Source: Nonlabens sp. MB-3u-79
GTDB lineage: Bacteria; Bacteroidota; Bacteroidia; Flavobacteriales; Flavobacteriaceae
NCBI RefSeq assembly: GCF_002831625.1
Contig: NZ_CP025116.1
Span: 1,502,501 to 1,566,500, forward strand
Reading direction: 5' to 3'
Length of the DNA: 64,000 nt
In this document: in pieces, positions 16,800-27,080 of the stretch
Layout of the letters: each line of letters opens with the position of its first letter
How positions within the stretch are numbered: position 1 is the stretch's first letter
Translations under genes and position numbers: made by a program
The notes under the pieces: generated by a model
Seen by the model: only the letters and a program-made list of their open reading frames with translations
Told to the model about the DNA's origin: nothing
Databases searched by the model: none

Positions 16800-19268
16800 T
16801 TATTTAGGGTCTAGAATCATATCGATTCTTTCTTCTAAATCTCTTAGGTGAATTTTTGATAGTCTATCGCTAGTGCGATTAGTTGCACGAGAGGCATCTC
16901 TCTTAAGTGTTTCTAATTCCGCACGGACAATAGGTCTGATGTCACTTTGTGCTACATCGATACTTGTACCGCCAAAACGACCACTTGGGGCATCATTAGT
17001 CATTATAAAGGCTAATCTTTCTACATAAGCTCTTTGTAGATTACGACGGTAACGATCTATGGTTTGACCTCTTGGAAGTTCTTTGAAAAGTCCTTTTCTC
17101 AATTCGGTCATCATGTCTAGTAATCCGTAAGCACTGTTACCGTTTACTTCTTCATTTTCCATAAGACGAGCCATACGTCCAAAGTCAAGAACATTGTTCA
17201 ATGTGCGTACTTGTATGCTGCGTATTCTTTCGATTCCGCCAGCAGGTTCAATCCTGTTGAATATGTTTTGATCGATCAACCATTCTGGTGTGTCAAATAA
17301 TTGAGTGTTTAAGAAAGTCATCGCTCGTTCCTGCTTGTCTTTAGGAGCATGCTCATAAACAGCACCTTCTTGACCGTAGGCTTTGTATGTTTCTTTAATT
17401 CCACCTATGTTTCCAGAAACATGACCCATATAACGGTTAAACTGTCCTACCAGTTGACCGTACATATTTTCTAGTTCGTCAAAATTTTCTCCTTCTTCAC
17501 CTGTCCATTTCCCTAAATTAGGAACGATACGCTTTAGGTTTTTAATACCATATTCACTTGCAAGCATAGAATCATCTCCTAAATCTTCTGTTTGAGAAGT
17601 ATAATCGATTACACCAAATTGCTGACGACCAAATCTATAAACTGGATCTCCAGCTTTTTCAAGAATCCAAGCGTCTAAAGTTTCTTTTTCTTCTTTAGCT
17701 GATTTATCTAATATAGGCTTGTAACCCCATGCGATAGAATATTTGTCATAAGGACCTACTTCTGGCATTAAAGCAACATCACCATCTTCTGGTTGTGCTA
17801 CGTAATTAAAACGTGCATAATCCATGATGGAAGGAGCAGTACCAAATTCTTTTGTAAAAGCAGGGTCTCTCAATTTTTCTACTGGATAAGCGATAGAGCT
17901 TCCCATATTATGAGGCAGTCCTAATGTGTGTCCTACTTCATGAGAACTAACAAAACGTATCAAACGTCCCATCACTTCATCATCAAAGTTATTCATACGA
18001 GCATCAGGATTGATAGCTGCCGTTTGAATAAAGAACCAGTTGTGTAATAAAGTCATTACATTATGATACCAGTTGATATCACTTTCAAGAATTTCTCCAG
18101 ATCTTGGGTCACTTACGTGAGGTCCATTTGCATTAGGAATAGGAGATGCTAAATATCTTACGACAGAGTAACGCACATCTTCTGGGCTCCATTCTGGATT
18201 CTCTTCCTTAGTAGGCGCGTCTTTTGCTATAATAGCTTCTTTAAAACCAGCAGCTTCAAAGGCAACTTGCCAGTCTTCAATTCCTAGTTTGATGTATTTT
18301 CTCCACTGTACAGGAGTCGCAGGGTCGATGTAGTAAACAATTTGTTTTTTAGGTACTACCAGTTCGCCAGCGTTGAATTTTGCTAGGTCCTCGTCTTTTA
18401 CTTCAAGTCTCCAACGGTCTAAGTAAGTAACCGTCTTCGTTTTTTGATCATTAAGGCCATAATCTTGTTGTCCTCTAGCAAACCATCCTACGCGTTGATC
18501 AAAGTAACGTCTCTTCATAGGCACTTTAGGTAAAAGAATCATAGAGTTGCTCATTTCTAAAGAGATAGATTGAACACTACCATTAGAAGGTGGGCTGCTT
18601 GAAAAATAAGTTTTCACATGTCTTGATTCAATATTTTGAGGATAAGAGCGCAGCGTATCTATGTAAGATCTAGAATCGTCTAGCCTACTTATCTTCAATC
18701 TAGTTCGAGCTCTTTGTGGGAACCCTATCGCTTTTACGTCCTTAGTAAAGAAGTCTGTAACATCGATAACGGTATTATTAGTAAGGCTGTCTTTTTTAAT
18801 TGCTTTTACAGGAAAAGAATAGAGAATTGGCTCAAAATTGGAGTTTTCTACCGCAATACTTACCGGTAAAGAATCTGCTGCCACAACTTCGTGAGAAACT
18901 ACTCTTAAAAGAACATCTTTGTTATTTTTTTGCCATCTTAAGGTTTGTGTGTTTTGCTTTCCACCACCGAAGCCTAGGCCTGCAGCGGTCTTTGCGATAC
19001 GAGTTACCATTAACATCTCTCTGTTAAAAAGGCTGTCTGGAATCTCGTAGAACCATTTGTCTTCTACTTGGTGTACTGTGAATAGCCCTTCATCACTCTT
19101 AGCTTCTTTAGTGATGACCTTAGAATAAGGCTGGATATCCCCCTTTTTAGGCTTCTTATCTGAAGCTGTTTTGTCTGCTGGCGCTTTCTTTTTCCCTTGG
19201 AAAATGGAGCAGCTAGTTGTCACAGATACAGCAAGGAGCAGTACCATCAACATTTTAATTGTTCGCAT
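16800..19268 (-). CDS. Zinc-dependent metalloprotease lipoprotein (DUF5117/DUF5118 type)
   Basis: 822 aa. The N-terminus is a lipoprotein signal peptide with lipobox TTSC at about residue 20, so it is probably anchored to the outer membrane or periplasmic face. The metzincin zinc site HEVGHTLGLPH lies at about residues 441-451. Flanking regions match the large flavobacterial proteases with N-terminal DUF5118 and DUF5117 regions. Single gene with its own terminator; an AT-rich TATATTTA element lies about 25 nt upstream. Confidence 0.88.
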   Translation of the reverse strand: MRTIKMLMVLLLAVSVTTSCSIFQGKKKAPADKTASDKKPKKGDIQPYSKVITKEAKSDEGLFTVHQVEDKWFYEIPDSLFNREMLMVTRIAKTAAGLGFGGGKQNTQTLRWQKNNKDVLLRVVSHEVVAADSLPVSIAVENSNFEPILYSFPVKAIKKDSLTNNTVIDVTDFFTKDVKAIGFPQRARTRLKISRLDDSRSYIDTLRSYPQNIESRHVKTYFSSSPPSNGSVQSISLEMSNSMILLPKVPMKRRYFDQRVGWFARGQQDYGLNDQKTKTVTYLDRWRLEVKDEDLAKFNAGELVVPKKQIVYYIDPATPVQWRKYIKLGIEDWQVAFEAAGFKEAIIAKDAPTKEENPEWSPEDVRYSVVRYLASPIPNANGPHVSDPRSGEILESDINWYHNVMTLLHNWFFIQTAAINPDARMNNFDDEVMGRLIRFVSSHEVGHTLGLPHNMGSSIAYPVEKLRDPAFTKEFGTAPSIMDYARFNYVAQPEDGDVALMPEVGPYDKYSIAWGYKPILDKSAKEEKETLDAWILEKAGDPVYRFGRQQFGVIDYTSQTEDLGDDSMLASEYGIKNLKRIVPNLGKWTGEEGENFDELENMYGQLVGQFNRYMGHVSGNIGGIKETYKAYGQEGAVYEHAPKDKQERAMTFLNTQLFDTPEWLIDQNIFNRIEPAGGIERIRSIQVRTLNNVLDFGRMARLMENEEVNGNSAYGLLDMMTELRKGLFKELPRGQTIDRYRRNLQRAYVERLAFIMTNDAPSGRFGGTSIDVAQSDIRPIVRAELETLKRDASRATNRTSDRLSKIHLRDLEERIDMILDPK

Positions 19269-19539
19269 TGATTTATAGTTTTTATTGATGTCCTAAATAT
19301 ATTATGATAAAGTTCAATATTTCTTAACAAGGCGTTAACGCGATGGAAGTTTTCTCAATTTGTTCCAAAAAGAGGAGTTAAGTTTATGGAAATTCCGCTT
19401 TCGCGAAAGCGAGATGGCAATACAATATATAGTTATACTGAAGCAAATAACTTTGTTATAGGGCAAGTGCTATTTGAAATCCCAAGGGAATGATTAGGTT
19501 GTTTTTTAATAAAATTTTTAAAGTTCTAACCTCTATATA
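19269..19539. other. Gene-free stretch with one palindrome
   Basis: Holds the metalloprotease promoter region (about 19270-19310) and a palindrome copy at 19396-19411. I see no open frame or RNA. Confidence 0.5.
19396..19411. repeat. Dispersed palindrome, copy 4
   Basis: Exact intergenic 16-bp copy. No T-tract follows on either strand, so it is not a normal terminator. Confidence 0.9.
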
Positions 19540-19722
19540 TTATAACCTACTGGATAGAATGCTCACGTCTATTTTAGTTAAACGATCTCTGGAATTCATC
19601 GTTTTTACCTTTTCACCACGCATATCATAAACGAAAAAAGAGGTGAGAGGTCTCGACTTTTTTTTCAGGAAGGATTTGATGTCTGTTAGGTATATACTGG
19701 GAGCACTAATTGAGACTTCTTC
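19540..19722 (-). pseudogene. Remnant of a type IX secretion C-terminal sorting domain
   Basis: A 60-codon open stretch without a start codon. The reading FFVYDMRGEKVKTMNSRDR then LTKIDVSILSS resembles the end of T9SS type A sorting domains (V-Y-D-x-x-G-x-x-V and the I-D-V-S-x-L-S-S motif). A stop follows where relatives continue G-x-Y. Nothing upstream looks like the passenger protein, so this is probably the worn tail of a deleted surface protein. Confidence 0.42.
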
Positions 19723-19841
19723 TTAGCAGCTTATAAAAAAAGTAAATAGCAAGAGTATGCCTAGGTTTTGATAGCTAAAGGGGTGAGTAGGTTTTTATAT
19801 TGATCAAAAGTAGCGTTTTAAGTAATTGAGGGAGCAAACAA

Positions 19842-19868
19842 AAAAAGCCATCTCTTAAGAGATGGCTT
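19842..19868 (-). terminator. groEL terminator
   Basis: Stem AAGCCATCTCTT/AAGAGATGGCTT with a T-run on the minus strand, about 28 nt after the groEL stop. Confidence 0.9.
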
Positions 19869-19896
19869 GATTAAATTATAGAGTTTAAAAAATGAT

Positions 19897-21561
<1,665 letters not shown>

Positions 21562-21604
21562 TTACAAAAATCGTAGTTATTAGTAATCAGTTGATTGATG
21601 CTTC

Positions 21605-21620
21605 CGCTTTCGCGAAAGCG
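21605..21620. repeat. Dispersed palindrome, copy 5, between groES and groEL
   Basis: Exact 16-bp copy in the 99-nt spacer of the chaperonin operon, 13 nt after the groES stop. Confidence 0.9.
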
Positions 21621-21633
21621 GATCCTCTAAAAT

Positions 21634-21909
21634 TTATACGATCGCAAGAATATCTTCCTCACGCATGATTAAATAATCACTACCGTCTAATTTTAATTCC
21701 GTACCACTATATTTTCCATAAAGAACGGTGTCTCCCACTTTTACAGTCATCTCGTGATCTTTTTTTCCTTTTCCTACTGCAACAACTTTTCCTTGTTGTG
21801 GTTTTTCTTTTGCTGTATCAGGAATGTATAGACCTGAAGCTGTTTTTTGTTCAGCGGCAGTTGGTTCAATAACTACTCGGTCTGATAAAGGTTGAATATG
21901 TAATGCCAT
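21634..21909 (-). CDS. groES: Co-chaperonin GroES
   Basis: 91 aa; [12 protein letters not shown] at the start and the mobile-loop region [12 protein letters not shown] are typical. First gene of groES-groEL. I see no CIRCE element upstream. Confidence 0.97.
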   Translation of the reverse strand: MALHIQPLSDRVVIEPTAAEQKTASGLYIPDTAKEKPQQGKVVAVGKGKKDHEMTVKVGDTVLYGKYSGTELKLDGSDYLIMREEDILAIV

Positions 21910-21996
21910 TTTGAAAAATGTTTATGTGATTAGTGTTCTTCACGCAGTCCCCATAAATGTGCCAATTGTTATTCACTGACAAAACTGCTGCAAATG

Positions 21997-22027
21997 AAAA
22001 TATCCAGCCTTAAGAGCTGGATATTTT
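21997..22027 (-). terminator. secG terminator
   Basis: 12-bp stem AAAATATCCAGC/GCTGGATATTTT with a 7-nt loop, downstream of the minus-strand secG. Confidence 0.75.
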
Positions 22028-22054
22028 GTCAGTTACTGTTATGTTTTTAACATA

Positions 22055-22399
22055 CTACTTGTCAGTAGACGTTTCTTCAGTTGTTGTGTTTGCTGGACTT
22101 GGTGTGCTTACAGGAGCCTCAACTGATGTTGGGTCTGTAACATCAATAGCACTTTGCTCTTTCCCTTGAATAAGTGTTGTACTTGCGAGAAGAATAAGCA
22201 CTAAAAGAGCTGTAGAAAGAACCCAGGTACTTTTATCTAAAAAATCACCAGTTTTCTTTACACCACCTAATTGCTGCGTTCCGCCGCCGCCAAAACTTGA
22301 TGATAATCCGCCACCCTTAGGGTTTTGCACCATGATCACCACGATTAATAAAAATGATACCAGTACGATAAGCGCTAAAAAGATATAGAATGTTGTCAT
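22055..22399 (-). CDS. secG: Preprotein translocase subunit SecG
   Basis: 114 aa with two membrane helices (about 3-22 and 50-72) and the conserved loop MVQNPKGGGLSSSFGG. The Ser/Thr/Pro-rich C-terminal tail is common in Bacteroidota. The start overlaps the upstream stop by one base. Confidence 0.93.
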   Translation of the reverse strand: MTTFYIFLALIVLVSFLLIVVIMVQNPKGGGLSSSFGGGGTQQLGGVKKTGDFLDKSTWVLSTALLVLILLASTTLIQGKEQSAIDVTDPTSVEAPVSTPSPANTTTEETSTDK

Positions 22400-23265
22400 T
22401 ATGTAGGGTTACTTTGTAAATTCTTAATTTCTTGAATTTGGTCTGCAAAGAAAGCACTTTTTTCTGGATGTTGCAATACTAAAACCTCATAAGCTTTCAG
22501 AGCTTTGGAATAGTTTTTCTGAGCGAGATAAACCTTGGCTAAAGTTTCCGTCATAAATTGACTCGGATCTTGATAGTGGTTGGTTATGTTAACGGGATTA
22601 CTGGAAGACTTGCGAGGCTTGATTTTAGGCTTTTCAGCAAGGAATTGATCGATGCGAGCCATTTTTCTTGCACGGTCATCTGCCTCTTGAATTTCTTCTT
22701 CTACCTTTTTAGCTTTTTTAAATTCTTCATCCACGATTACTGGATTTTTTTCTTGAGGGGCTTCCTTTCGATCTATAGGGGTCAAACTTGTTAATTGCAA
22801 CCATTGTGAGAAACTATAGGTTTCATTTTTATCAAATTCTAATGGCGCCTCTTCAATGGAAGTCTCTTTTTTCTTTTCAAACAGGTCTGCATCTATAACT
22901 TGAGTAAAGTTTTTACTGGCGTTGAGATCTTCCTCAACAAGGGTGTTCCCCGAAATCGAATCAGAGGCTAATGTTGTTTCTTCCTGTTGAATTAATTTGA
23001 TCTGTTCACTTACTTTATTTTGAATAAAGGACTCAGAGGTTATAAAATCAAATAAGACAGATCTATCTGTGGTATGAGCAGCGGTTCTTTGCAGCTCTTT
23101 GTTGTACAGAGGACTGCTTTCATTTTTCAATCCTTTGAGATACATGCTTCGCACCGCTTGGAAATAGGGGTGTTCTTTTATAGCATCTTCTAATGCAGTA
23201 AGATGATCAACATGAATGGTTTCAGGTTTTGCTAGTACTTTATTTATGGAAACAGCATCTACCAT
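22399..23265 (-). CDS. Tetratricopeptide-like protein of the lptE-secG operon
   Basis: 288 aa, soluble, acidic and low-complexity in the middle (about 85-200). The C-terminal 50 residues, QFMTETLAKVYLAQKNYSKA onward, form one or two TPR-like helix pairs. It overlaps lptE by 7 nt and secG by 1 nt. The flavobacterial position between lptE and secG suggests a link to envelope export, but no function is established. Confidence 0.7.
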   Translation of the reverse strand: MVDAVSINKVLAKPETIHVDHLTALEDAIKEHPYFQAVRSMYLKGLKNESSPLYNKELQRTAAHTTDRSVLFDFITSESFIQNKVSEQIKLIQQEETTLASDSISGNTLVEEDLNASKNFTQVIDADLFEKKKETSIEEAPLEFDKNETYSFSQWLQLTSLTPIDRKEAPQEKNPVIVDEEFKKAKKVEEEIQEADDRARKMARIDQFLAEKPKIKPRKSSSNPVNITNHYQDPSQFMTETLAKVYLAQKNYSKALKAYEVLVLQHPEKSAFFADQIQEIKNLQSNPT

Positions 23266-23771
23266 TTTGCCAGTGTATCGTTAAAAATATCTTGAGTAAT
23301 CTGTTCATAGATCACTTCTAGTGCAGTTTCTAGCGCACTACCTTGTAGTTGTATGTTTGCGCTATAGTCATAGAAAAAGCTATACTTTTTCTCAAAACTT
23401 TCTTCATCAATTTTAGTATTGGTAAATCTTAGGTTGATTTCAATGGTCAGTCTGCTTTGTGATGCCGTACTGTTTGCCGTTGCAGTCATAGGAGCAATGT
23501 AAAACCTCGTAATTTCTCCCTGATATAGATAATCACCATTTCTAGTAACCAGGCTTAATCGAGATTGGTCTTGGATTAAATCTTGTAAATCAAGCGTAAA
23601 GGTCCTTTCAATACCCGGTTCCACAAGGGTAGCTTGATAGCCAAAATAATCAACCTGAAAAGTTTTTACATCTGCTGGAAGTGTGACACCGCTTAAGCTG
23701 TAAAAGCCGCAGGAGGTCAAGCTTAAAAAAGCAAGACCGACTAGTAAGAAGCGCAAGTTTCTAAAGATCAT
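23259..23771 (-). CDS. lptE: LPS assembly lipoprotein LptE
   Basis: Outer-membrane lipoprotein that plugs LptD for LPS insertion. The start is at 23771: the ATG opening MIFRNLRFLLVGLAF precedes a clear lipobox LTSC, while a frame extension to 23819 lies inside the upstream gene and would bury the signal peptide. About 170 aa, with SCGFYSLSGVTLP at the mature N-terminus. It overlaps the sigma-54 activator by 11 nt and the TPR-like gene by 7 nt. Confidence 0.86.
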   Translation of the reverse strand: MIFRNLRFLLVGLAFLSLTSCGFYSLSGVTLPADVKTFQVDYFGYQATLVEPGIERTFTLDLQDLIQDQSRLSLVTRNGDYLYQGEITRFYIAPMTATANSTASQSRLTIEINLRFTNTKIDEESFEKKYSFFYDYSANIQLQGSALETALEVIYEQITQDIFNDTLAKW

Positions 23772-25071
23772 ATTGTTTGATTTTACGGTAAAGCGTGCGT
23801 TCTGAGATTCCAAGATCATCTGCAGCGGCTTTTCTTTTTCCTTTATGTCTTTCTAAAGACTTTTTTATCAATTCTATTTCCTTGTCTGCCAAAGAAAGTG
23901 ATTCCTCTTCCACTATTTCTTGTGCAAAATCGTAACGATCGCTAGCTGCTGCTGTTGCTGCAGGTTCTACATAGTGATTGGTTTCTGTGCTAGGGGTATT
24001 TGATGGGGTAACTGGTTCTTCCTGGTTGAAGTCGTAAGCATTATCGATCACATCTTCATAATCTTGCTCGCTGCTTTCCTGACTGCCATAAATACGTTTG
24101 ATCAACCCTGGGTTATCTTCTCTTACATCTTTGGAACTACCGCTTTCCATAAGCTCATTGGTCAGCTTTTTAAGGTCGTTGAGATCATTTTTCATATCAA
24201 ACAACACTTTGTATAAGATCTCCCGCTCGTTAGCAAACTCGCTTTCGCTTCTTTTCTTTTCACCTATTACTGCTGGTAAATTTTTTCCTGCATCAGGCAA
24301 ATAGTTTTGTAACATAGCTGCGGTGATGTTACGCTCCTTTTCTAAAACACTAATTTGCTCTGCAATATTGCGCAGTTGTCTTATGTTACCGCTCCATCTG
24401 TAATTAGTAAGCATGGAAATGGCATTCTCATCGAGTCGTAGTGTGGGCATCTTATACTTCATAGCAAAGTCACTCGCAAATTTTCTAAAAAGCAAGTGAA
24501 TATCCCCTTTGCGTTCTCTTAATGGGGGCAAATCTATTTCTACCGTACTCAATCGATAATAAAGATCTTCTCTAAATTTCCCTTTCTCGATGGCTTCAAA
24601 CAGTTTTACATTAGTAGCCGCTACGATACGTACATCTGTTTTTTGTGTTCCCGAAGACCCTACCTTAAGAAATTCTCCGTTTTCCAATACACGCAATAAA
24701 CGCACTTGGGTGGGCAGCGGCAATTCTCCTACTTCATCTAGGAAAATAGTTCCTCCATCAGCCACTTCAAAATAACCAGATCTAGTGGAGGTAGCTCCCG
24801 TAAAAGCTCCTTTTTCATGGCCAAATAATTCAGAATCTATGGTTCCCTCGGGAATTGCACCACAGTTGACTGCGATATACTTAGCGTGTTTTCTAAAGGA
24901 TTGCGAGTGAATAATTTTAGGAATACTTTCCTTACCAACACCACTTTCTCCAGTAACAAGCACCGAGATATCTGTAGGAGCAACTTGCAAGGCTTTTTCA
25001 ATAGACCTATTAAAACTAGGGTCGTTACCTATAAGTTCAAAACGCTGTTTAACCGATTGTACACTTTCCAT
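23761..25071 (-). CDS. Sigma-54 dependent transcriptional activator without receiver domain
   Basis: 436 aa. The AAA+ domain starts almost at once: Walker A GESGVGKE (41-48), the sigma-54 contact GAFTGA (88-93), Walker B GGTIFLDE (106-113). A long acidic, variable segment (about 270-385) leads to a Fis-type HTH at the C-terminus (RKAAADDLGISERTLYRKIK). There is no phospho-receiver or sensor domain, so activity must be controlled another way. It is encoded 1 nt after miaB and overlaps lptE. Confidence 0.92.
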   Translation of the reverse strand: MESVQSVKQRFELIGNDPSFNRSIEKALQVAPTDISVLVTGESGVGKESIPKIIHSQSFRKHAKYIAVNCGAIPEGTIDSELFGHEKGAFTGATSTRSGYFEVADGGTIFLDEVGELPLPTQVRLLRVLENGEFLKVGSSGTQKTDVRIVAATNVKLFEAIEKGKFREDLYYRLSTVEIDLPPLRERKGDIHLLFRKFASDFAMKYKMPTLRLDENAISMLTNYRWSGNIRQLRNIAEQISVLEKERNITAAMLQNYLPDAGKNLPAVIGEKKRSESEFANEREILYKVLFDMKNDLNDLKKLTNELMESGSSKDVREDNPGLIKRIYGSQESSEQDYEDVIDNAYDFNQEEPVTPSNTPSTETNHYVEPAATAAASDRYDFAQEIVEEESLSLADKEIELIKKSLERHKGKRKAAADDLGISERTLYRKIKQYDL

Positions 25072-25072
25072 A

Positions 25073-26548
25073 TTACACGGTATCGTAAGTTAATGGTCCT
25101 TCCAGGTCGCTATAACCTATGGCTTTCCCTATTAAAGTTGCGCTTGTACAATCCGTAATTTCTACCATCACAGATTCACCTACTTTATAATTTTCCTTGT
25201 CAAAAATGGCAACGTAATTCTGGGTGTTTCTTCCAGCCCAGTGTTGATCAGATTTCTTAGATTCTTTTTCTATAAGACACTCTACCGTTTTACCTACAAA
25301 GTATTGGGCTCTTTCATGACCTGTTCTTCTTTGAACAGCGATGATTTCACTAAGTCTGCGGCTTTTAGTTTCTTCTGGCACATCATCTTCCAGTTTGCGA
25401 GCTGCCATAGTTCCTGGCCGCTCTGAATAAGCAAACATAAAACCGTAATCGTATTTTACATACTCCATAAGACTCAAAGTGTCTTGATGTTCTTCTTCTG
25501 TTTCTGTTGGGAAACCAGTAATCATGTCCTGAGAAACCGCACATTCTGGTATGATAGCATGAACGCGATCGATGAGTCTCATGTATTCTTCACGCGTGTG
25601 CAAGCGGTTCATTTCTTTTAAAATACGATCACTTCCAGATTGAACAGGTAAGTGAATGTAGTTGCAAATATTTCTGTGCGCTGCGATTGCATGGAGTACA
25701 TCATCGCTAATATCTTGCGGATTGCTCGTAGAGAACCGCACTCTTAAATGTGGGTGTGCGTTAGCTACTTTATGTAATAATTGAGCAAAATCAACCGCCG
25801 TAGCTTTAGCCATTTTACTCGCTTTCTTAAAATCTTTTTTGAGTCCGCCGCCATACCAGAGGAAAGAATCTACATTCTGTCCCAATAAAGTAATCTCTCT
25901 AAAACCCTTGTTCCATAGGTCATTGACTTCTTCCATAATAGAGTGTGGATCACGGCTGCGTTCCCGACCACGAGTAAAGGGAACAACGCAAAACGTACAC
26001 ATATTATCACAGCCTCTTGTAATGGATACAAAAGCGGTTACTCCATTAGAGTTTAATCGCACTGGCGCAATGTCTCCGTAGGTTTCATCTTTAGAAAGAA
26101 GTACGTTAACGGCCTCCCGGCCTTCATCGATCTCAGCTACTAGATTAGGTAGGTCTTTATAGGCATCTGGTCCTACGACCATATCAACAATCTTTTCTTC
26201 TTCTAGAAATTTAGATTTCAAACGTTCCGCCATACAACCAAGAACACCTACTTTCATATTAGGGTTTTTCTTATTCTTTACACGGTTGTATTTCTCTAGT
26301 CTTTTACGCACAGTTTGTTCGGCCTTGTCACGTATGGAACAAGTGTTTACCAGTACAAGGTCTGCTTCTTCCATATTGTTAGTGGTGTTGAATCCTTCTT
26401 TTGCAAGAATAGAGGCAACGATCTCACTGTCAGAAAAGTTCATCTGACAGCCGAAACTTTCTATATAGAGTTTGCGGGTGTTTTTTGCATTATGCTCCAA
26501 CAAGACAGCAGTTCCTTGTTTTTCTTCTTCAATAATCTTTTCCATCAA
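25073..26548 (-). CDS. miaB: tRNA-2-methylthio-N6-dimethylallyladenosine synthase
   Basis: Radical-SAM enzyme adding the methylthio group at tRNA position 37. 491 aa: N-terminal UPF0004 domain with cysteines C34 (FGCQMN), [10 protein letters not shown] and LGCMAE; the radical-SAM cluster motif CDNMCTFC near 185; C-terminal TRAM domain. First gene of the run miaB, sigma-54 activator, lptE, TPR-like, secG. Confidence 0.96.
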   Translation of the reverse strand: MMEKIIEEEKQGTAVLLEHNAKNTRKLYIESFGCQMNFSDSEIVASILAKEGFNTTNNMEEADLVLVNTCSIRDKAEQTVRKRLEKYNRVKNKKNPNMKVGVLGCMAERLKSKFLEEEKIVDMVVGPDAYKDLPNLVAEIDEGREAVNVLLSKDETYGDIAPVRLNSNGVTAFVSITRGCDNMCTFCVVPFTRGRERSRDPHSIMEEVNDLWNKGFREITLLGQNVDSFLWYGGGLKKDFKKASKMAKATAVDFAQLLHKVANAHPHLRVRFSTSNPQDISDDVLHAIAAHRNICNYIHLPVQSGSDRILKEMNRLHTREEYMRLIDRVHAIIPECAVSQDMITGFPTETEEEHQDTLSLMEYVKYDYGFMFAYSERPGTMAARKLEDDVPEETKSRRLSEIIAVQRRTGHERAQYFVGKTVECLIEKESKKSDQHWAGRNTQNYVAIFDKENYKVGESVMVEITDCTSATLIGKAIGYSDLEGPLTYDTV

Positions 26549-26799
26549 GCGTCATCTTAAATATAACCCTGCAAATATATGTATTTTGAATGTTTTATGA
26601 CACAATGTCAGCATGATCTTAACAGCTATTTTTTGATTCGTTCTTGTGCTATGGATTTTAGATAGGTTTTAAGTTATATATAAAGGACAGTTTTTGTGGG
26701 TATCTCGCTTTCGCGAAAGCGAAATAACACCTATTCCCCACCTTAAAATAAAGATTTTTATATATGGAGTAGTATCAGAACCGGTTAGCTTAGGAATTT
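26549..26799. other. Gene-free stretch before the dispersed repeat
   Basis: Holds the miaB upstream region and a palindrome copy (26706-26721). No other structure recognised. Confidence 0.5.
26706..26721. repeat. Dispersed palindrome, copy 6
   Basis: Exact intergenic 16-bp copy between divergent miaB and topA. Confidence 0.9.
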
Positions 26800-26963
26800 A
26801 ATGCCAATTTGTTTTTTAAATGACGTATTAAAAATTTGAATTATTTTTTATCCAGTTTAGGAATAAAATCTAAGCATAGCATTAGTTACGGTTCTATTTT
26901 ATGACGACTAATGGGTGAAAAAGAAACTAATTTTATGCGGCATTTGAAAGATACCTTGGTATA
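26800..26963. repeat. ~165-bp dispersed repeat, copy 2 (MITE-like)
   Basis: 26804-26948 aligns gap-free to 9771-9915. The right end TTGGTATA (about 26954-26961) complements the left end of copy 1. No transposase and no clear target duplication. It lies between miaB and topA. Confidence 0.75.
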
Positions 26964-27025
26964 ACAACCAAGACCTGAACGTTTTAAAATAAAACCTTTC
27001 TTTTTAACTACTTGTTTAACAGTAG

Positions 27026-27059
27026 TTTGCGGGGTTAAAAAAAATAACGCATACCTTTG
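27026..27059 (+). promoter_or_regulatory. topA promoter
   Basis: TTTG (27026-27029) and TACCTTTG (27052-27059); the -7 box is good, the spacing (22 nt) slightly long. Confidence 0.55.
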
Positions 27060-27080
27060 CATTCCAAAATATAAAGCTTA

